This document shows, piece by piece, positions 22,351 to 37,087 of a DNA stretch of 55,625 nt. Under the pieces are notes generated by a model. That model saw only the letters and a program-made list of their open reading frames with translations, did not search any database and was not told the DNA's origin. This DNA is from Perkinsus olseni (Eukaryota > Perkinsozoa > Perkinsida > Perkinsidae): the NCBI GenBank assembly GCA_013115135.1, contig JABANP010000345.1, positions 1 to 55,625 of the forward strand, given 5' to 3'. The first letter of the stretch is position 1, and every line of letters begins with the position of its first letter. The position numbers and the translations under genes are program-made.

Positions 22351-23420
22351 TTGAATGAAGCCTGCGTGGGGACGATGGCGATGAGAAAAACGAGACAGCT
22401 GCTCATCAACCTAGCTAGGCCAATAGTACTAGACTCCAGCAGGAGCGTCGGCGGTTACGGTATTGGGCCAGTCTAGTAGAAGTGGTGAGGTGCTGGTGCA
22501 GAGGTCGAATGAGCTATGGTGCGCACGAACTGTTAGATAAGATAACTCAACAAGAGTCGTTTACAGTGGTTCTTGGGTTATAACTACAGTAATAACAGTG
22601 ATACGTAAGCTACTGTAGGCTAGCAAGGAAGACAGTCACAAGGGGTGAGACACTCAATTGTGTACAACTTCTCCTCACACGAACGAAGGTATACACACCA
22701 TCGGTGTATCATACACATATGATGTCGCTTCGTGGCAGCAGCGATGGAGAGGAGCATATTCCCTATGGCCCCCGTTTCGAGAATGGTCGTCCTTTTAGTG
22801 GGCTTTCGGCCCGTCAACCCTCAACACGCCTTAGCCTTTCGTTGCTTCCTTTTTGCGTTATTCATTCTCAAATTTCATTCAAGTCAATTCCCGACGTGCA
22901 ATTATTGGAAGGAAGGGCGCTTCACGCATGTACTGCCGGCAGCAGTCTCGCCGTGCATCAGAGCGGACAGTTAACCGACCCAGGCTCAGGGTGAAGCCAA
23001 CCATCATGTCACCTCCGACCATGCATATCACCAGACCTCCCCCCCAGTCGCACGGAATTGGAGGCCGCTCGAAAATCGGACAACATGCGGAGGCGAGCGA
23101 GATATCGAACGGCATCTGGTCTGGGTAGAGTGGCTATCGTCGCTTTGTAGGGAGCTTTTGTTTCATCTGGTCTGTTTCTCAGCTAACGCATCGAATGGAG
23201 ATGGAGATCCGCTCAGCTGCGACTGAGTGTATTTCTTGTCCGCGGCCTCGCCCCAGCAATGTTACAACTTGTCCACGAGGACAGTCAGTGACGACAACCC
23301 CGGTGGTGTACTGCGCACGCAAGGAAATGGCAATCACAAACACCAACAACCAATATCTTCATGGTCCGAACCCTAGTATCATTCCTTTCCTAAACGCCAT
23401 AATTCGAGCTGAATTCAGAG
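22351..23420. other. spacer within the secreted-protein cluster
   Basis: Only short frames on both strands; no signal peptide or family landmark found. Confidence 0.45.
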
Positions 23421-24396
23421 CTAGATCGTGTCGATCAACTGGCGGAAATGAACGCATATCTCCTCGTACGACCCGTACCTCTTCTTCAACTCATAGACCA
23501 CCCACAAACAGAATTCTTTGAAGTCGCCCGTCTCACTGCGGAAAGACGTCCGGGCGAAATCTTGCACAAATGGATCTTTGATGGGATTCTCACCCCGGTA
23601 TGTTTTCCTCCCATCGGGTTTCTTCAACAAGATATGCCACAGACAGCTCAAGGTTCCGTTGTCACTAAAGACAGAATGAAACCGTGAAGAAAACGGACAC
23701 AAAAATTCAATTAACCCAATTGAGAGTAGATTAAATTGGTATTTAATAATTTAGTTTTGATTCGAGAAACTTGCGATTTCATTCACGGGAAATAAAGGCT
23801 GAGTAAGATCCTATAAACAGTCCGTTTTCATGTCCAGCCGGGCTGGATCAGCCCCCTTACAAGTTCATTTGCAGTGCATCTCGCGAACGAGTTTTCGGGC
23901 ATGTGATGTAGTTGAGCCGCGGCTTGAAGGTTGCATCGTAAGACACCCTGAGCGCTTTCCTGCCAGCTCTGAAGTCTGCATTGAAGAAGAGGCAAGAGTC
24001 GTTGCCGGCGTTGAGCAGCGGTGGGAAGTCCTGAAGATTGATCGATTGCTCTGTCTACATAACACAATCGAGCTGCGCTCATACTAGCTGCGTATTATCA
24101 AGCCATTCTCTCAAGTACTCTGAGTAGTTGAGTCAACACTTTATCTGCTCTATCTCATTCACTGTGAGCCCAATCTACTTATTTCGTGTTCTACAACCAC
24201 ACCTACTGTAACGAGATACTGCACGACTCATGTAGGATCGTCATGAGGAAGAGGAATTCCACTCCAAGTACGATTAACCGAATCTTCCTGCTTGACTTAC
24301 ATCATCAGGCTTCACTGCGCCAATGGCGAGACTGGCGATTGGGACGAATAGCATCGTCACGACGCCAGCGATGGTGATGATGTGCTTGGAAGACAT
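23421..24396 (-). CDS. small secreted protein, KPDD family member 2
   Basis: Minus-strand exons 24396-24301, 24030-23861 and 23664-23421, phases 0 and 2, about 169 aa. Exon 1: MSSKHIITIAGVVTMLFVPI.. ending VKPDD at the donor. Exon 2 starts DFPPLLNAGNDSCLFF and ends near ITCPKTRSRDALQMN; it is 170 nt long, the same as exon 2 of member 1. Exon 3 starts FDNGTLSCLWHIL and ends ELKKRYGSYEEICVHFRQLI. Function unknown. Spacing and orientation show tandem duplication followed by strong divergence. Confidence 0.8.
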
Positions 24397-25422
24397 TTGA
24401 GTAGAGCCTACGCGAGCGGATGGGCTGGGCGCCCTCCTAGAAAGATGAAGTACTAAGGTAACGAGATGCTACTCGCTCTTTCTGTAGAACTTTTTCATAG
24501 GCGGCCAGTCGTGTAGGAGACTCAGAGTCTTAGAGTCTCGAGCCGTTGATGGAATGACAAACTAGATGGCAACGACACCTACGCAGTCACAAGGGAATTG
24601 AATACCGCTCGAGGGAGTACCATCAAATCGGGCGAGCGAGGTAATCTCCTTCCGTAGGAGTCCCCAACGGATGTGTTGATTTGAGGTAGAGGACATGAGT
24701 TGCTGTGCCCTTCTTAGTGTGAATAGAAGAACAGAGCGAGTCAGCAGCTGATTATCAGCCTACTGATCGTTCGGAACTATTACTGATAGTCTATTAGCTC
24801 ATCGTGTGGGGTTGAGCGGAACCCGCTCAGCGGATCTTCCTGATTCTTGCGCCCGCCAGGAGACTTCCAAGCAAGATGCGAATGAATTGCGAAGGGCAAT
24901 TATACTTCGTTCTGCACGCGTGCACAAAGCGTTTCGTCTTCTAGCGTTTCGCTAGAAACCGTTTCATCATTACTCACTCTCTCACTTTCTTCTGTTTTCC
25001 TAACTATTATGTCCTCCAGTAATTCTCAGTCTGCGTTCCGTTCAACTCAGAGCTTGATGCAACTTGCATCATGCAAGCTAGGCTCGTTTCTCTCTAAATC
25101 CGACCTTGGATACGTTACGTATCCTTGGCAAATGTAATCCCTGCGGATTGCTCATGCAGACAGGGCTTTCAATAGCGTATCATAGAACGGGTTATGATAT
25201 TACAAGTTGTACGTCCGTCCATGTTGTAATTTACAACATGGACGGACGTAAACAAGCTTGAGTACTAGGCGGCGGCTAGTCGACCAGCCTCATATCATCC
25301 CGGCTCCAACTCAAGATTTTTCCCTAGCAGCTCATCCTCATGATCGTTACTGGACCACTGTGGGCCGCCCACACAACAACCATGTAACAGCTATGAACAA
25401 CAACGCGGGCTTTCGTGGACTA
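24397..25422. other. spacer within the secreted-protein cluster
   Basis: No gene recognised. Contains the 41-nt perfect palindrome at 25210-25250 and other short self-complementary segments. Confidence 0.5.
25210..25250. repeat. perfect palindrome, 20-bp arms
   Basis: TACGTCCGTCCATGTTGTAA (25210-25229), one central T, then its exact reverse complement (25231-25250). Confidence 0.95.
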
Positions 25423-25941
25423 TTAGTCCGCAAAATGACGAGAATTCCGTGCCAACCTGAGATATTCACGTTCCATTCTTTCCGTCTCCCTTTTGTAGTT
25501 GAGCGCAGCCTCTGCCACTCTCTCCCAATAAGTCTTCGGAGCCGTGCTTTCCTTCCTAGGACGCGCCCGAAGGAAATCAGCAAACGGGTCGAAATCGTCA
25601 CCGGTCCAAAGGCGATATGAGGGATGAGGGATTCCCTTATGTTCGGAAGTCCTCAGACGTGGTGGGGGAGCCTGACGGCAGAAGAGTTCCGAGAGCCGAC
25701 TCTCTGTGGGCTGATGCCAGGGTGATAAGAGTATCAAGGCCGGCTGCCGGCTGCTAGGGAAGACTTATTGAGCATCATTTGTGCCATACGATAACTTATA
25801 GTCGATACGTGCCCCATAACTCACATCATCAGGCTTCGATGGGCCGGTGGCGAGATTCTCAGGTGGGTTGTCGACACCCCCAATGGACGACGTCGCCACT
25901 GCGGCAGCTGCGGCGAGGATGATGACTTTCTTGGCAGACAT
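25423..25941 (-). CDS. small secreted protein, KPDD family member 3 (divergent C-terminus)
   Basis: Exon 1 (25941-25825) encodes a signal peptide MSAKKVIILAAAAAVATSS and ends SKPDD at the splice site, as in its neighbours. The second exon (25743-25423, inferred from the acceptor CCGGCAG that keeps phase 0) encodes an unrelated, basic and charged sequence ending ETERMEREYLRLARNSRHFAD. The FPPL and CPxT landmarks of members 1, 2 and 4 are absent. This looks like a signal-peptide exon joined to a different body, or a member that lost its second exon. Confidence 0.6.
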
Positions 25942-26779
25942 TTGATTGAAGTCGGACCGAGCTGGAGAGTACGGTATCTTCTTATCGTAGCAGCCACGCG
26001 CTGAGAGAGGCCTCCAGCACGTTAGGCAACTCCAGGATCTGGAGCACAGATTGCGAGCCCGGAGTTTGCCCGGAATTCGAGCTGTGCTCGAAAGTGGCAA
26101 CAGAACCAAGGCGAGCGACATGATCATCACCGGAACCGACCACCCCGGAAATTGAAATCTGACCAGACAGCAGACTTGCTTCAACGGTTGCAGTACAACC
26201 CGGTACTGTATTTGACAGCGGGGAATCGAGAAATTGAGCCGCCCGGCCGCTGCCCAGCGAGCAGCGGGCGGGCCGGGAATTTTGCCCATGTCATTCAACT
26301 CATGGAAACTGTGCATAGGATGCACCAGCGTTACAGACTGGAAGCAGAACGCCCGATGCCGTGGCAGTGAATTCATCTGGACTTATACTCTATCGGCATC
26401 ACAGATACCGTATCAGCATGGGTCTAATCAGATGTCATCTAATAGGTGACCTATCTAAGATAATCTCCGATAGGCCATCTAAAGGCGCGTCATCACGCGT
26501 CTTGACTTGACAGTGGTTCGCCACAAACCATCTGATCACACTGCGTATCAATTGCTACAGAGAGCCAGGCTTGACGCGTCATGCCGCATGCGTGACGCAG
26601 CAAATGGCGGAATTGGGCGATATCGGCAAGAGCCAGAGCGGGCAGAAACCCGCGTTGTACTTGAAAGACACGTACGCGTCATGACTGATTGACACAACGA
26701 CCGAGTAACATCGACGAACAACGACAAAGGTTTACATGGACTTATGCTTGAACGGTCCAAACTGGGTACCTCCCAGAAC

Positions 26780-27445
26780 TCATAGCTGGGTGATCTTAGT
26801 CACCTCACGATAGACCAAGCACATCCACCAGAACGTGGCATATTTATCTATCAATGCTTCTCGAACGCTCAAACAAAAGTCTCTCGGATCTGCAGTTCCC
26901 TCTTCAGGAGGGGTCACGAAGAGATCCGACTCCAGTGGATCGGCGATGTGATCGCTTCCCTCGTATTCCACATACTCAGGGTCTTCCCAGTGACCCGAGC
27001 GGCTGTCCGCGTGGGTAGACGGATAGTAACCAAGTAGAGCTCCGTTGTAACTGTTATAAAAAATAAGATTCTCCTCATTTCTATTTCCTTACAAATCGGC
27101 TTGGAATCGTTTACAGTGACGAGTCTCCGGGCATGCGATGTAGTCAGTCGTCAGGTCGTTGTCCTCCAGGCTGATCCTCACTGCTTCCCTGTGGTCTCCA
27201 TTTTTGCCGTTGTCGAAAAGACAAAATTCATCGTTCGCACTTTTCAGAGGAGGGAAGCCCTGAGGAAAGGAGCGCCCAACCTAGCTCGGTCGAATGACAA
27301 GACATCGACGCTTCAGATCCCCAGGGGCCGTCTACGATGTCCCGTAACTCACATCATCAGGCTTCACTGTGCCGATGGCTAGGCTAACGAGTGGGCTGGA
27401 TAACACCGCCACGACGCCAGCGATGGTGATCTGTTTGTTAGGCAT
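26780..27445 (-). CDS. small secreted protein, KPDD family member 4
   Basis: Minus-strand exons 27445-27353, 27259-27093 and 27050-26780, phases 0 and 2, about 176 aa. Exon 1: MPNKQITIAGVVAVLSSPLV.. ending VKPDD; close to member 2 (ITIAGVV, SLAIG). Exon 2: GFPPLKSANDEFCLFDNGKN.. to IACPETRHCKRFQAD. Exon 3: FYNGALLGYYPS.. VEYEGSDHIADPLESD.. ALIDKYATFWWMCLVYREV, matching the acidic [10 protein letters not shown] part of member 1. Function unknown. Confidence 0.82.
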
Positions 27446-29094
27446 TTGAATGAAGTCTGGTCTGACAGACTGAGATGGAAGCTTGTCCATGTGGCGATTA
27501 TCGGCGATCATCCCCACAGCGGGGATGGGCGGGCAGCCCGAGTAGTGGCAACGCCACTACTCGGGAGGCATACTCAATCCACGGCGGGGACTGGTTTCCC
27601 GCGAACTAAACTGATCTTCTACAGTCACCCCGGGCATAGGGAGTCTTGGGAGCTGGGAAATTGAACTCAGCTCGAAAATGTGACGGCACAGCAGGCGAGC
27701 GAGACATCACGCTATGTTGCATCCTAGAGGCCCATGTGCCTCGATTCCGATTCCGAGCAGGCGGAATCAAATCTGCGATTAGGTGCTCAATCGCCAAGTT
27801 CTGGAACTCAGGATCGGCCAAGTCGACTTAAAGTTGTCAGATGAGGACGTACAATGCTCAACGAACTTTCTTTATATACGCTCCTGCTCGGGATGGGCCT
27901 CATTCCCTCACCATGCTACTTCAAGATGAGTAACCTGGAACCTTAGTATACCCGACGGAAAAGAGTCTCGAGTCTCGTGTCTCAACTTCCGTCGTTATTC
28001 CCTGTTGGTTTCCACCACTACGCACAACGGTTGTGCCGCAACCCGCTTCTTCACCAAGAGTCGTTCGATACATCGTTCGCGGCTGGGTCACTTACGATTC
28101 TCATTCTCCTCGGTGCACCGTCTAGGTATGAACATTGCTCCACACACGATTGCTCCAAGGTGTGTCATCGCTAGAGTAGAGCACACCCATCATTCCTTAT
28201 CGTCATCTTTTTATCCTTTTTCCCTCTCGTCGGTCCTTATACGGATCCTGTTTGGTTGGCATCGGCAGATGTCCATTTCCCTCAACTACAACGCAATACG
28301 TAAAGTATAAATATGACGGATGCACATCCTGGGGTGGTAAAATCCAATTCTACATGTCATCATTTCTTGCTGGTAAATCCATTGAAGATTCTTCCCTTCA
28401 AAGCCGCGAGCGCCAAGCTCGGTCCACTAGGAGCCCTTCCACGCGGAACGATCTCCCTCATCCTGAAGATAGCACTCCCGCACAGCACAACCCAAAGTAA
28501 CTCACCAGCCGGCCTCGACGTACGGCGGGGGCGTCAGACTTCCTAAAGAGCGACTCAATCACTTGGTAGTGGTCATGTGACGATAACCACGCTTCTCAGG
28601 CATTCTAATAAATCGCCTCAGCCTCACTATCATGAACGCCGGCGAAGCAATGTGCATAACAACGTAGTTTATAACAGTACGACGCACGACTGCTGCATCG
28701 TACTCTACGTGTTAACAGAAACGGTTCGTATAGCTGAGTACCTAGCGCTAGCATAGCAATACACTGTCAACCGTACCCTCAGGTAGGTGTCACCCCAGAT
28801 CCCTGGGACAATGAGCAATCTTGGAACTTCTACTACTGATACCCATCAACGCACATCGGAAGGTCCTCCGGGCTCGAGTTTGGCCAGTTCCCAAAAAACT
28901 GGGGAGACATAGGAGCTTCGATCACCAACCCACAACTAGCTGTTTGGCTCAAACCTTGTACTACTAGCCCAAATCCACTCCCGAGATCTTTTTCATATCC
29001 CAGGAAAAAGATTTTCTCGGGAGTTCCTCAATCAACCGACCGCCGAACCACCGCCGAATTTCACGGATAAAAATCAATCCTAGAATCATTCAAA
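27446..29094. other. 1.6-kb stretch without a supported gene
   Basis: Short frames only. A plus-strand frame near 28313-28546 (FKAASAKLGPLGALPRGTIS) has coding-like composition but no start, partner exon or family. Several short palindromic segments (for example around 27500-27570). Confidence 0.4.
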
Positions 29095-30457
29095 TTAGTG
29101 CCGGTTTTTAGTTGGTGATAACCTACTCGGCTGATCCGCAAAGTCCGAATGCCTGTATGGCCGCGCTGGTGGCGTGAGATCCCTCCTCACCGCTCCGACG
29201 TGGTGTGGCGGCGACGACCCTAACGACCGTATCATGCCCGAAACGATGCTCGACAAGATACTCACTGTGTACTGCCAGGCTAGGAGGCGCCACAGCGGCA
29301 AGCCTAAAATGTAAAACATGAATCGCTTCGCTCCGCTAAGCTCCCACTTTCTTCCATCTGGCATTGGAGGCGGAGGCTGCCAGACCCCCTTCTGATCGTT
29401 CGAACCACTCCTTCGGTAACTCAGAGATCCCTCTGCCACCGGCGAGACCGCGACCGGAGCACCGGTGATCTGCCAGAATTACACAAAAACGCCAATTTTG
29501 GTAAAAGCGTTTCGCCGTTTTTTGAGGTCGTGCCGCTCCCGCTGTCTTTATTTCTACATACTCCTATATGAAAAGATACCCACCAGATTCTATTTTACCG
29601 CTACTTGGCAGTCATTCGACACTCGTGGAATATGATGAGATCTTACTGGGTTTATCGCTGGCTTCATCTGTTGACGCAATCGAGCGGCGAGCGGTGGCAG
29701 CTCTCCAACTCCCCCTTCACCCGCTACCTGAGAATTCGATAACTTCCTTTTGACAACTCAGCATAACTTTGCACTCTCTACATAACAATCTAACCGTGTC
29801 ATGTGTGAGTTTGAAGTCCAACGCCGACAGTATGGCAGTCAAAATATTCGTTATTCTGCGTTAGAGTGTGCGGAGAAGGACGAATTGAAGGTGAACATCA
29901 ACGTGTGAAGAAAATTACGTACGGGTCAAAACCCTACGCCGATGATGGTGGACAGCACGTCTCTAAGGCCATCCACAGATCTCCCCGACACAAAAATCTA
30001 CCATTCACTACCGGCAATTTACTGATACATCTCCAAAAATTTCCGCATGACAACTCACCCCAGCGGACGCTGTTGGCAGCCCGAAGCAGGCCGCCTGCTC
30101 TTCTTGCGAACCATCACCCTTCTCACGGTCTACCTGCTTCGGCCATTCTCGAATCCCCATCATTGCGGTGTCGCTTATTACTCTCAATTTTCCAAAGTTC
30201 GCCGTTCTTTCTAATTCATCATCATCTATACTCTGAAACGCCGCCGAAAAATACTGGCATTCAAAAATCGCTTCGCTCCGCCCTACTCGTGGTGGGGTTC
30301 TTCCCCTTTCCCTGGTTGGTGTCGAATCCCTCACAACCGACCGGCTGCGAGGCGGCGTTAAGCTCGACAATCTGCTACTCGCCTGCTGAGGACAGAAAAA
30401 ATCGGAAAGTTTGAAAAAGACCAGAAAATTTTCGGGAAAAACCATAAATTTACACAA
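29095..30457 (-). CDS. hypothetical multi-exon protein, SR/Pro-rich N-terminal part
   Basis: Open segments on the minus strand that splice in frame: SSRLSSLTPPRSRSVVRD.. RTPPR (about 30390-30287), YFSAAFQSIDDDELERTANF.. ASAG (about 30253-30050), ITGAPVAVSPVAEGSL.. PPPPMPDGRK (about 29470-29348), then LAAVAPPSLAVH from 29303. Two of the separating segments are introner-like (33 nt at 30254-30286 and 44 nt at 29304-29347), each with the GCGGAGCGAAGCG core. The first could also be translated, since it is a multiple of 3 without a stop. No domain recognised; start and end are not fixed. Confidence 0.45.
29304..29347 (-). repeat. introner-like intron, GCGGAGCGAAGCG family
   Basis: A 44-nt GT-AG intron with AGCGGAGCGAAGCGATTCAT in its middle. 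The same GCGGAGCGAAGCGATTCATG occurs in the first intron of the DEAD-box gene (36844-37003). Relatives lie at 2344, 30258, 30768 and 39733. Confidence 0.7.
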
Positions 30458-30531
30458 TATGAAAGAATGTCACGGCAGTTGGAATAATCAGAAAATTACC
30501 CTGTCAAAATCATCCTGGAGGAACGAAAAAT

Positions 30532-33004
30532 TTATCTGATTCGAGGAAATGGTTTTCTTCGCCTTCTGGCCAACACACCAATCGCGAAAACATCGTCCCA
30601 TAGACCTTGGCCGCCATCCCATACTACCAACTTCGACGGCGGCGTTGACGGACGCGAAGAGGAAGTAAATAACTCCGTCCTCAGTTTAATAAGATCCGAA
30701 TCCCGCGGAAACTTTCCAAGCGCTATCGTCAGCGTCTTCTGTGCGTCTCCTGAGAAACGAAATATCCCCACCTTCGCTCCGCTAGAGAAAGCGACTTAAG
30801 CCAACCAAGCAGCAAAACCAGTGCAACACCGTCAAGCTCTATTGGTGGCCCAAAGGTGAAACAAAAAATCCACCGAATTTTTCGTGAGCGCGAAAAGAAA
30901 CCCTCAGAAATATGCATAAAAATAGCATTGAGATCATCAGGTAGATGATGCCTCCAACTCTACTATTTTAAGAAAAATCTCGCCCTTCTCCATACCAAAT
31001 TTTTCGCAACTCGCAACCGCCCAACTCACCCAAATGACCCATTTTGATCTTCGCCCTCACCAAATTATAATGTGCTCGCACAGACTGCTCATTCATCTCC
31101 AACTAACAACCCCAAAATAAAAAATCTTGCAATCTTGCTCTCACTTACGCATTTCTCAGCATCCTCCCGACTTTCACCCCACTTCGCCAGTGCAGCATAC
31201 GCTGTAGACCGATTACTAACCTCATGAATTTAGCGCGCGCCCAGTTGATCGATTTCCACCCACCTATAATATACATGATTAGTGTTGTCCAACTCGATAG
31301 CCCGACTGTAGTGTTGAACCGCTTCATCGAACTTTGACGACCGATAGCAGTTATTTCCTTCCTCTTTGGCAGCCTAGCAACCGTCACTGCGCCACGAAAT
31401 TCCCGGCCCCCTTTTTTACATCCGCGCGGGCACGCCGATTTTTCAGCAACTCGATATCAAACTTCTGCCGCTTGTCTGGATCCCTCAGTACCTCACAGAC
31501 AGCAATATATTCCGGAAAAACGCCGCTGGCGAGGATCGAACCCGCGCCCTATCCTCAGTACCGCATAAGCTTCATTAATCATCTGACTCTTCCCCAAGGC
31601 CTCCTCTCTGCCGTCCCCTTTATGCTTATCAGGATGCCATAATTTAATCGTCTCTCGATACCTAAAAAAAGCCCTCTCATACCGTAAATCCCACAATTCT
31701 CGAGTTAGAATCCTCCAATACTCAGCAGACGAAGATAGCTCGAGGCGAACCCAAAAAAGAGGGAGAAAGACTTCTCATGGTGCTACTATGATAACCTCAC
31801 GAACTGGAACATACAGGTGCCTATCAATAGTTTCAAACTGATAACATTCAAGGTTCCAAATTTTTTAGTAAAAAATTAAGATTTATTCAAATATAAAAAA
31901 TCTTTACCTATTCTTAACACTTTAATTACCGGACGCATGCTATCAACCGGTACGAAAGTCCTTGAGGAGAGATCCCAACAACTCTCAGTCCTGCATTAAT
32001 ATTCACAACACTATGTTATCTCTAGGTTTTATTATTACTAGGTTTTATTTATACACTTCAACTGAGATGCCCTCAATCATACGGCAAATTTTCAAATACT
32101 TTCGCTCTGTGAGTAAAAAAAGACAACCAACGATCTACCAATGACCTCCCTCTAAGAGGAACAATCCTGGCTCGAGGGCCTGAACAGTGGAACAGAGCTT
32201 ATTCAACGGGTAGAACATATCCCCCAGGAAAAGGTGCATCCTAGGTGCTAGTCTAACGAAGCCTTATTCTCGGCGTTGAACTCACTCACGCCAACGATTC
32301 ACATTTTGCAGCCTTCATTCAGATCGCAAGATTCGATGTTACCCTCTCATCGAAAGTGGGGAAGTTGTATACAAATTTTCGGGAATTTCCCGGGAGCAAG
32401 TATTACGGATAACCACGACGGGAATTATCGAGAAAGGGAAAAATGATTTTTTCTCAACCCCCAGCCGTCCTCCTTTCGAGTACTTCCCACCTCGCTTCTG
32501 TTCCCATACCCTCTCTTCGCAAAACTTTCTTTCCTCTACAAGACGAGAATTTTCTCAAAAAACATTTACAACATTCCCGAAATTTTAACAAACTTTTATC
32601 TTTTCTCTACCCTTCCTTCAAGTATTATGTCGATAGAAAATTGAATCTTGTTCTTCTCTATTCCTACTCGAATCGAAAGCACTTCTACTAGTCCGCCACC
32701 AAACGACGTACTGGAATGAGCGCGCCTTCCGCCGCATCCAAGCAAGAATGCCTTCTAGAACATAACAGCGAGTTGATAATTTCTACTTTCTCACCATCTC
32801 TCAATAGTTCAATGGTAATTGAAACTCAAACTTCCAACTGCAAAGTATTGCTACACCAGCATCTCGCCAAATCTTGCAATCTTGAATTTCCTCAGCGCCC
32901 TCCTCCCATTACTACGCTGTCTTTATCTCAGCATCAGTGGCCGTAGGGCAAATCCCCAAAACTTCATAAAAATCCTTAAACTCAGCCGGTGGTGACGAGG
33001 ACAT
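30532..33004 (-). CDS. J-domain plus TPR co-chaperone
   Basis: Exons: 33004-32916, 31661-31562, 31491-31420, 31373-31264, 31215-31149, 31102-31030, 30749-30532; every junction keeps phase and the product is 242 aa. N-terminus: MSSSPPAEFKDFYEVLGICP then ATDAEIKTAYRETIKLW and HPDKH (the HPD motif that stimulates Hsp70 ATPase), ending AYAVLRDPDKRQKFD. A TPR block follows: EEGNNCYRSSKFDEAVQHYS, RAIELDNTNHVYYSNRS, AYAALAKWGESREDAEKC, VRAHYNLVRAKIKMGHLGDA and TIALGKFPRDSDLIKLRTEL, then a basic tail PFPRIR. J before TPR is the reverse of the DNAJC7 order. Likely Hsp70/Hsp90 partner in the cytosol (inferred). Intron 1 (31662-32915) is 1254 nt; the others are 46-280 nt and several carry introner cores. 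Confidence 0.9.
31103..31148 (-). repeat. introner-like intron, AATCTTGC family
   Basis: A 46-nt GT-AG intron of the J-TPR gene with GAGCAAGATTGCAAGAT, the antisense form of the AATCTTGC repeat seen at 2218 and 34910. Confidence 0.65.
31216..31263 (-). repeat. introner-like intron, hybrid AATCGATCA/GGCGCGCGCT family
   Basis: A 48-nt GT-AG intron splitting YYS|NRS of the TPR. After AAATCGATCA comes GGGCGCGCGCTAAATTCATGA. Intron 35121-35169 of the DEAD-box helicase gene carries the same block with only one or two differences. Confidence 0.85.
31374..31419 (-). repeat. introner-like intron, ATTTCG hairpin family
   Basis: A 46-nt GT-AG intron (RARAD|AAKEEGNN). It contains GGAATTTCGTGGCGCAG, a relative of the ATTTCG..CGAAAT cores at 1670, 1764 and 36957. 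Confidence 0.65.
31492..31561 (-). repeat. introner-like intron with 10-bp target-site duplication, T-arm core
   Basis: A 70-nt GT-AG intron in the J-domain (EAYA|VLRDPD). The 10-mer CCTCAGTACC (plus strand) stands at 31483-31492 and again at 31553-31562, exactly one intron length apart. The insert between carries GGCGCGGGTTCGATCCTCGCC (sense T-arm in the gene's direction, written here as 21 nt split: GGCGCGGGTT / CGATCCTCGCC). Removing one period rebuilds the uninterrupted J-domain sequence. Confidence 0.92.
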
Positions 33005-33125
33005 ACATGAGAACCCTGAAGAGCAATTTCGTGACGCAGTGACAATAACCCGATTGACAACCCAACGGGAAAAAAGGTATTTTTTTGGAAATGCTATCAG
33101 TCAGTGAGAGTGAATAATCTTCTTC

Positions 33126-33623
33126 TTATTTGATACTCTTCTTCTTCGCCATCAACGCCTTCGCGGCAGCCTTCTCGGCGGCCTTCTTTTCATTCTGAAA
33201 AACAAAGTATTGATAACAACAAGAAATATTTCCGCGAAGAAATTAAAGGAAACCCGAACACAGGGGAGGACTTCTCTTTTCATTCGAAAAATTTGACGAC
33301 AATAAAAATTCGAAGACCAAACCTGGATCATTATTACTAGTATAAGATGACCAGAACGAACAACACGAAAGGAGCTGTTTTTATTCCCAAGAAAAGCGAC
33401 GGAGAGAACCACGAGAACCGCTGTCATAACGGAAATGTTAAGGAGGAAAGAGATACGTCGTGTTGACGAGATATCATCCAAGATCACCGAGAGCTACGAA
33501 AAATGTGGTATGAGAAGGACCTACCATCTGCTTCTTCATGGCGATAGTATCGGCGTCATCGTGCTTGCCCGACTTGGGAGCCTTGAGCGGCTTAGCCTTT
33601 CCGCCTTGAATATGACGACTCAT
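33126..33623 (-). CDS. TMA7: TMA7-like translation machinery-associated protein
   Basis: Two exons, 33623-33525 and 33194-33126, give 55 aa. The N-terminus MSRHIQGGKAKPLKAPKS matches the start of the TMA7 family (MSG/SR..GGK.KPLK.PK), and the C-terminus is an Ala/Lys-rich helix (EKKAAEKAAAKALMAKKK). TMA7 is a small ribosome-associated protein of poorly known function in translation. The family is normally about 64 aa, so this version is slightly short and lacks the Gly-rich end. The single intron (33195-33524) is 330 nt and begins GTAGGTCC. Confidence 0.87.
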
Positions 33624-34054
33624 ATCAACAAATGGGAGAACCCAAACTTAACCTATTCTGTATCTTACTAGCTTCAACCGAGGATCCCCCCAACACAACA
33701 TTCAATACCAACTGTATAGATACAGCGGAAATATTTCTCATCCCAAAATTGGAGTATCCTTGGGTGGAGAAAAATCTTCCGGCTGCGGGCGCTGAGGAAT
33801 TTCAGCGCTTAGTGTGAGAGGAATAATTTCTGACGTAGTGATGACAATCGGTATAATTCTGCCGCATGCCAGCTTCGACCTAAGATACGCTTATGCCAAC
33901 TTGCGAGAGAAACTAATCGTCAACGATCCAGTGGTAATTTATAGACGTGATGGTGATGATGTAAATTACAGTAGAGGGAAGAAACAAACAGTATCGATGG
34001 CCGAGCAGAAGAGACGGCGAATCTTAGGTTGATCCGAGGCAATCATAGAATATC

Positions 34055-37087
<3,033 letters not shown>

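Noticed and set aside
25765..26376. 203-aa minus frame spanning upstream of KPDD member 3
   Set aside because: The family start and signal peptide begin at 25941; the upstream part is a chance extension through the promoter region.
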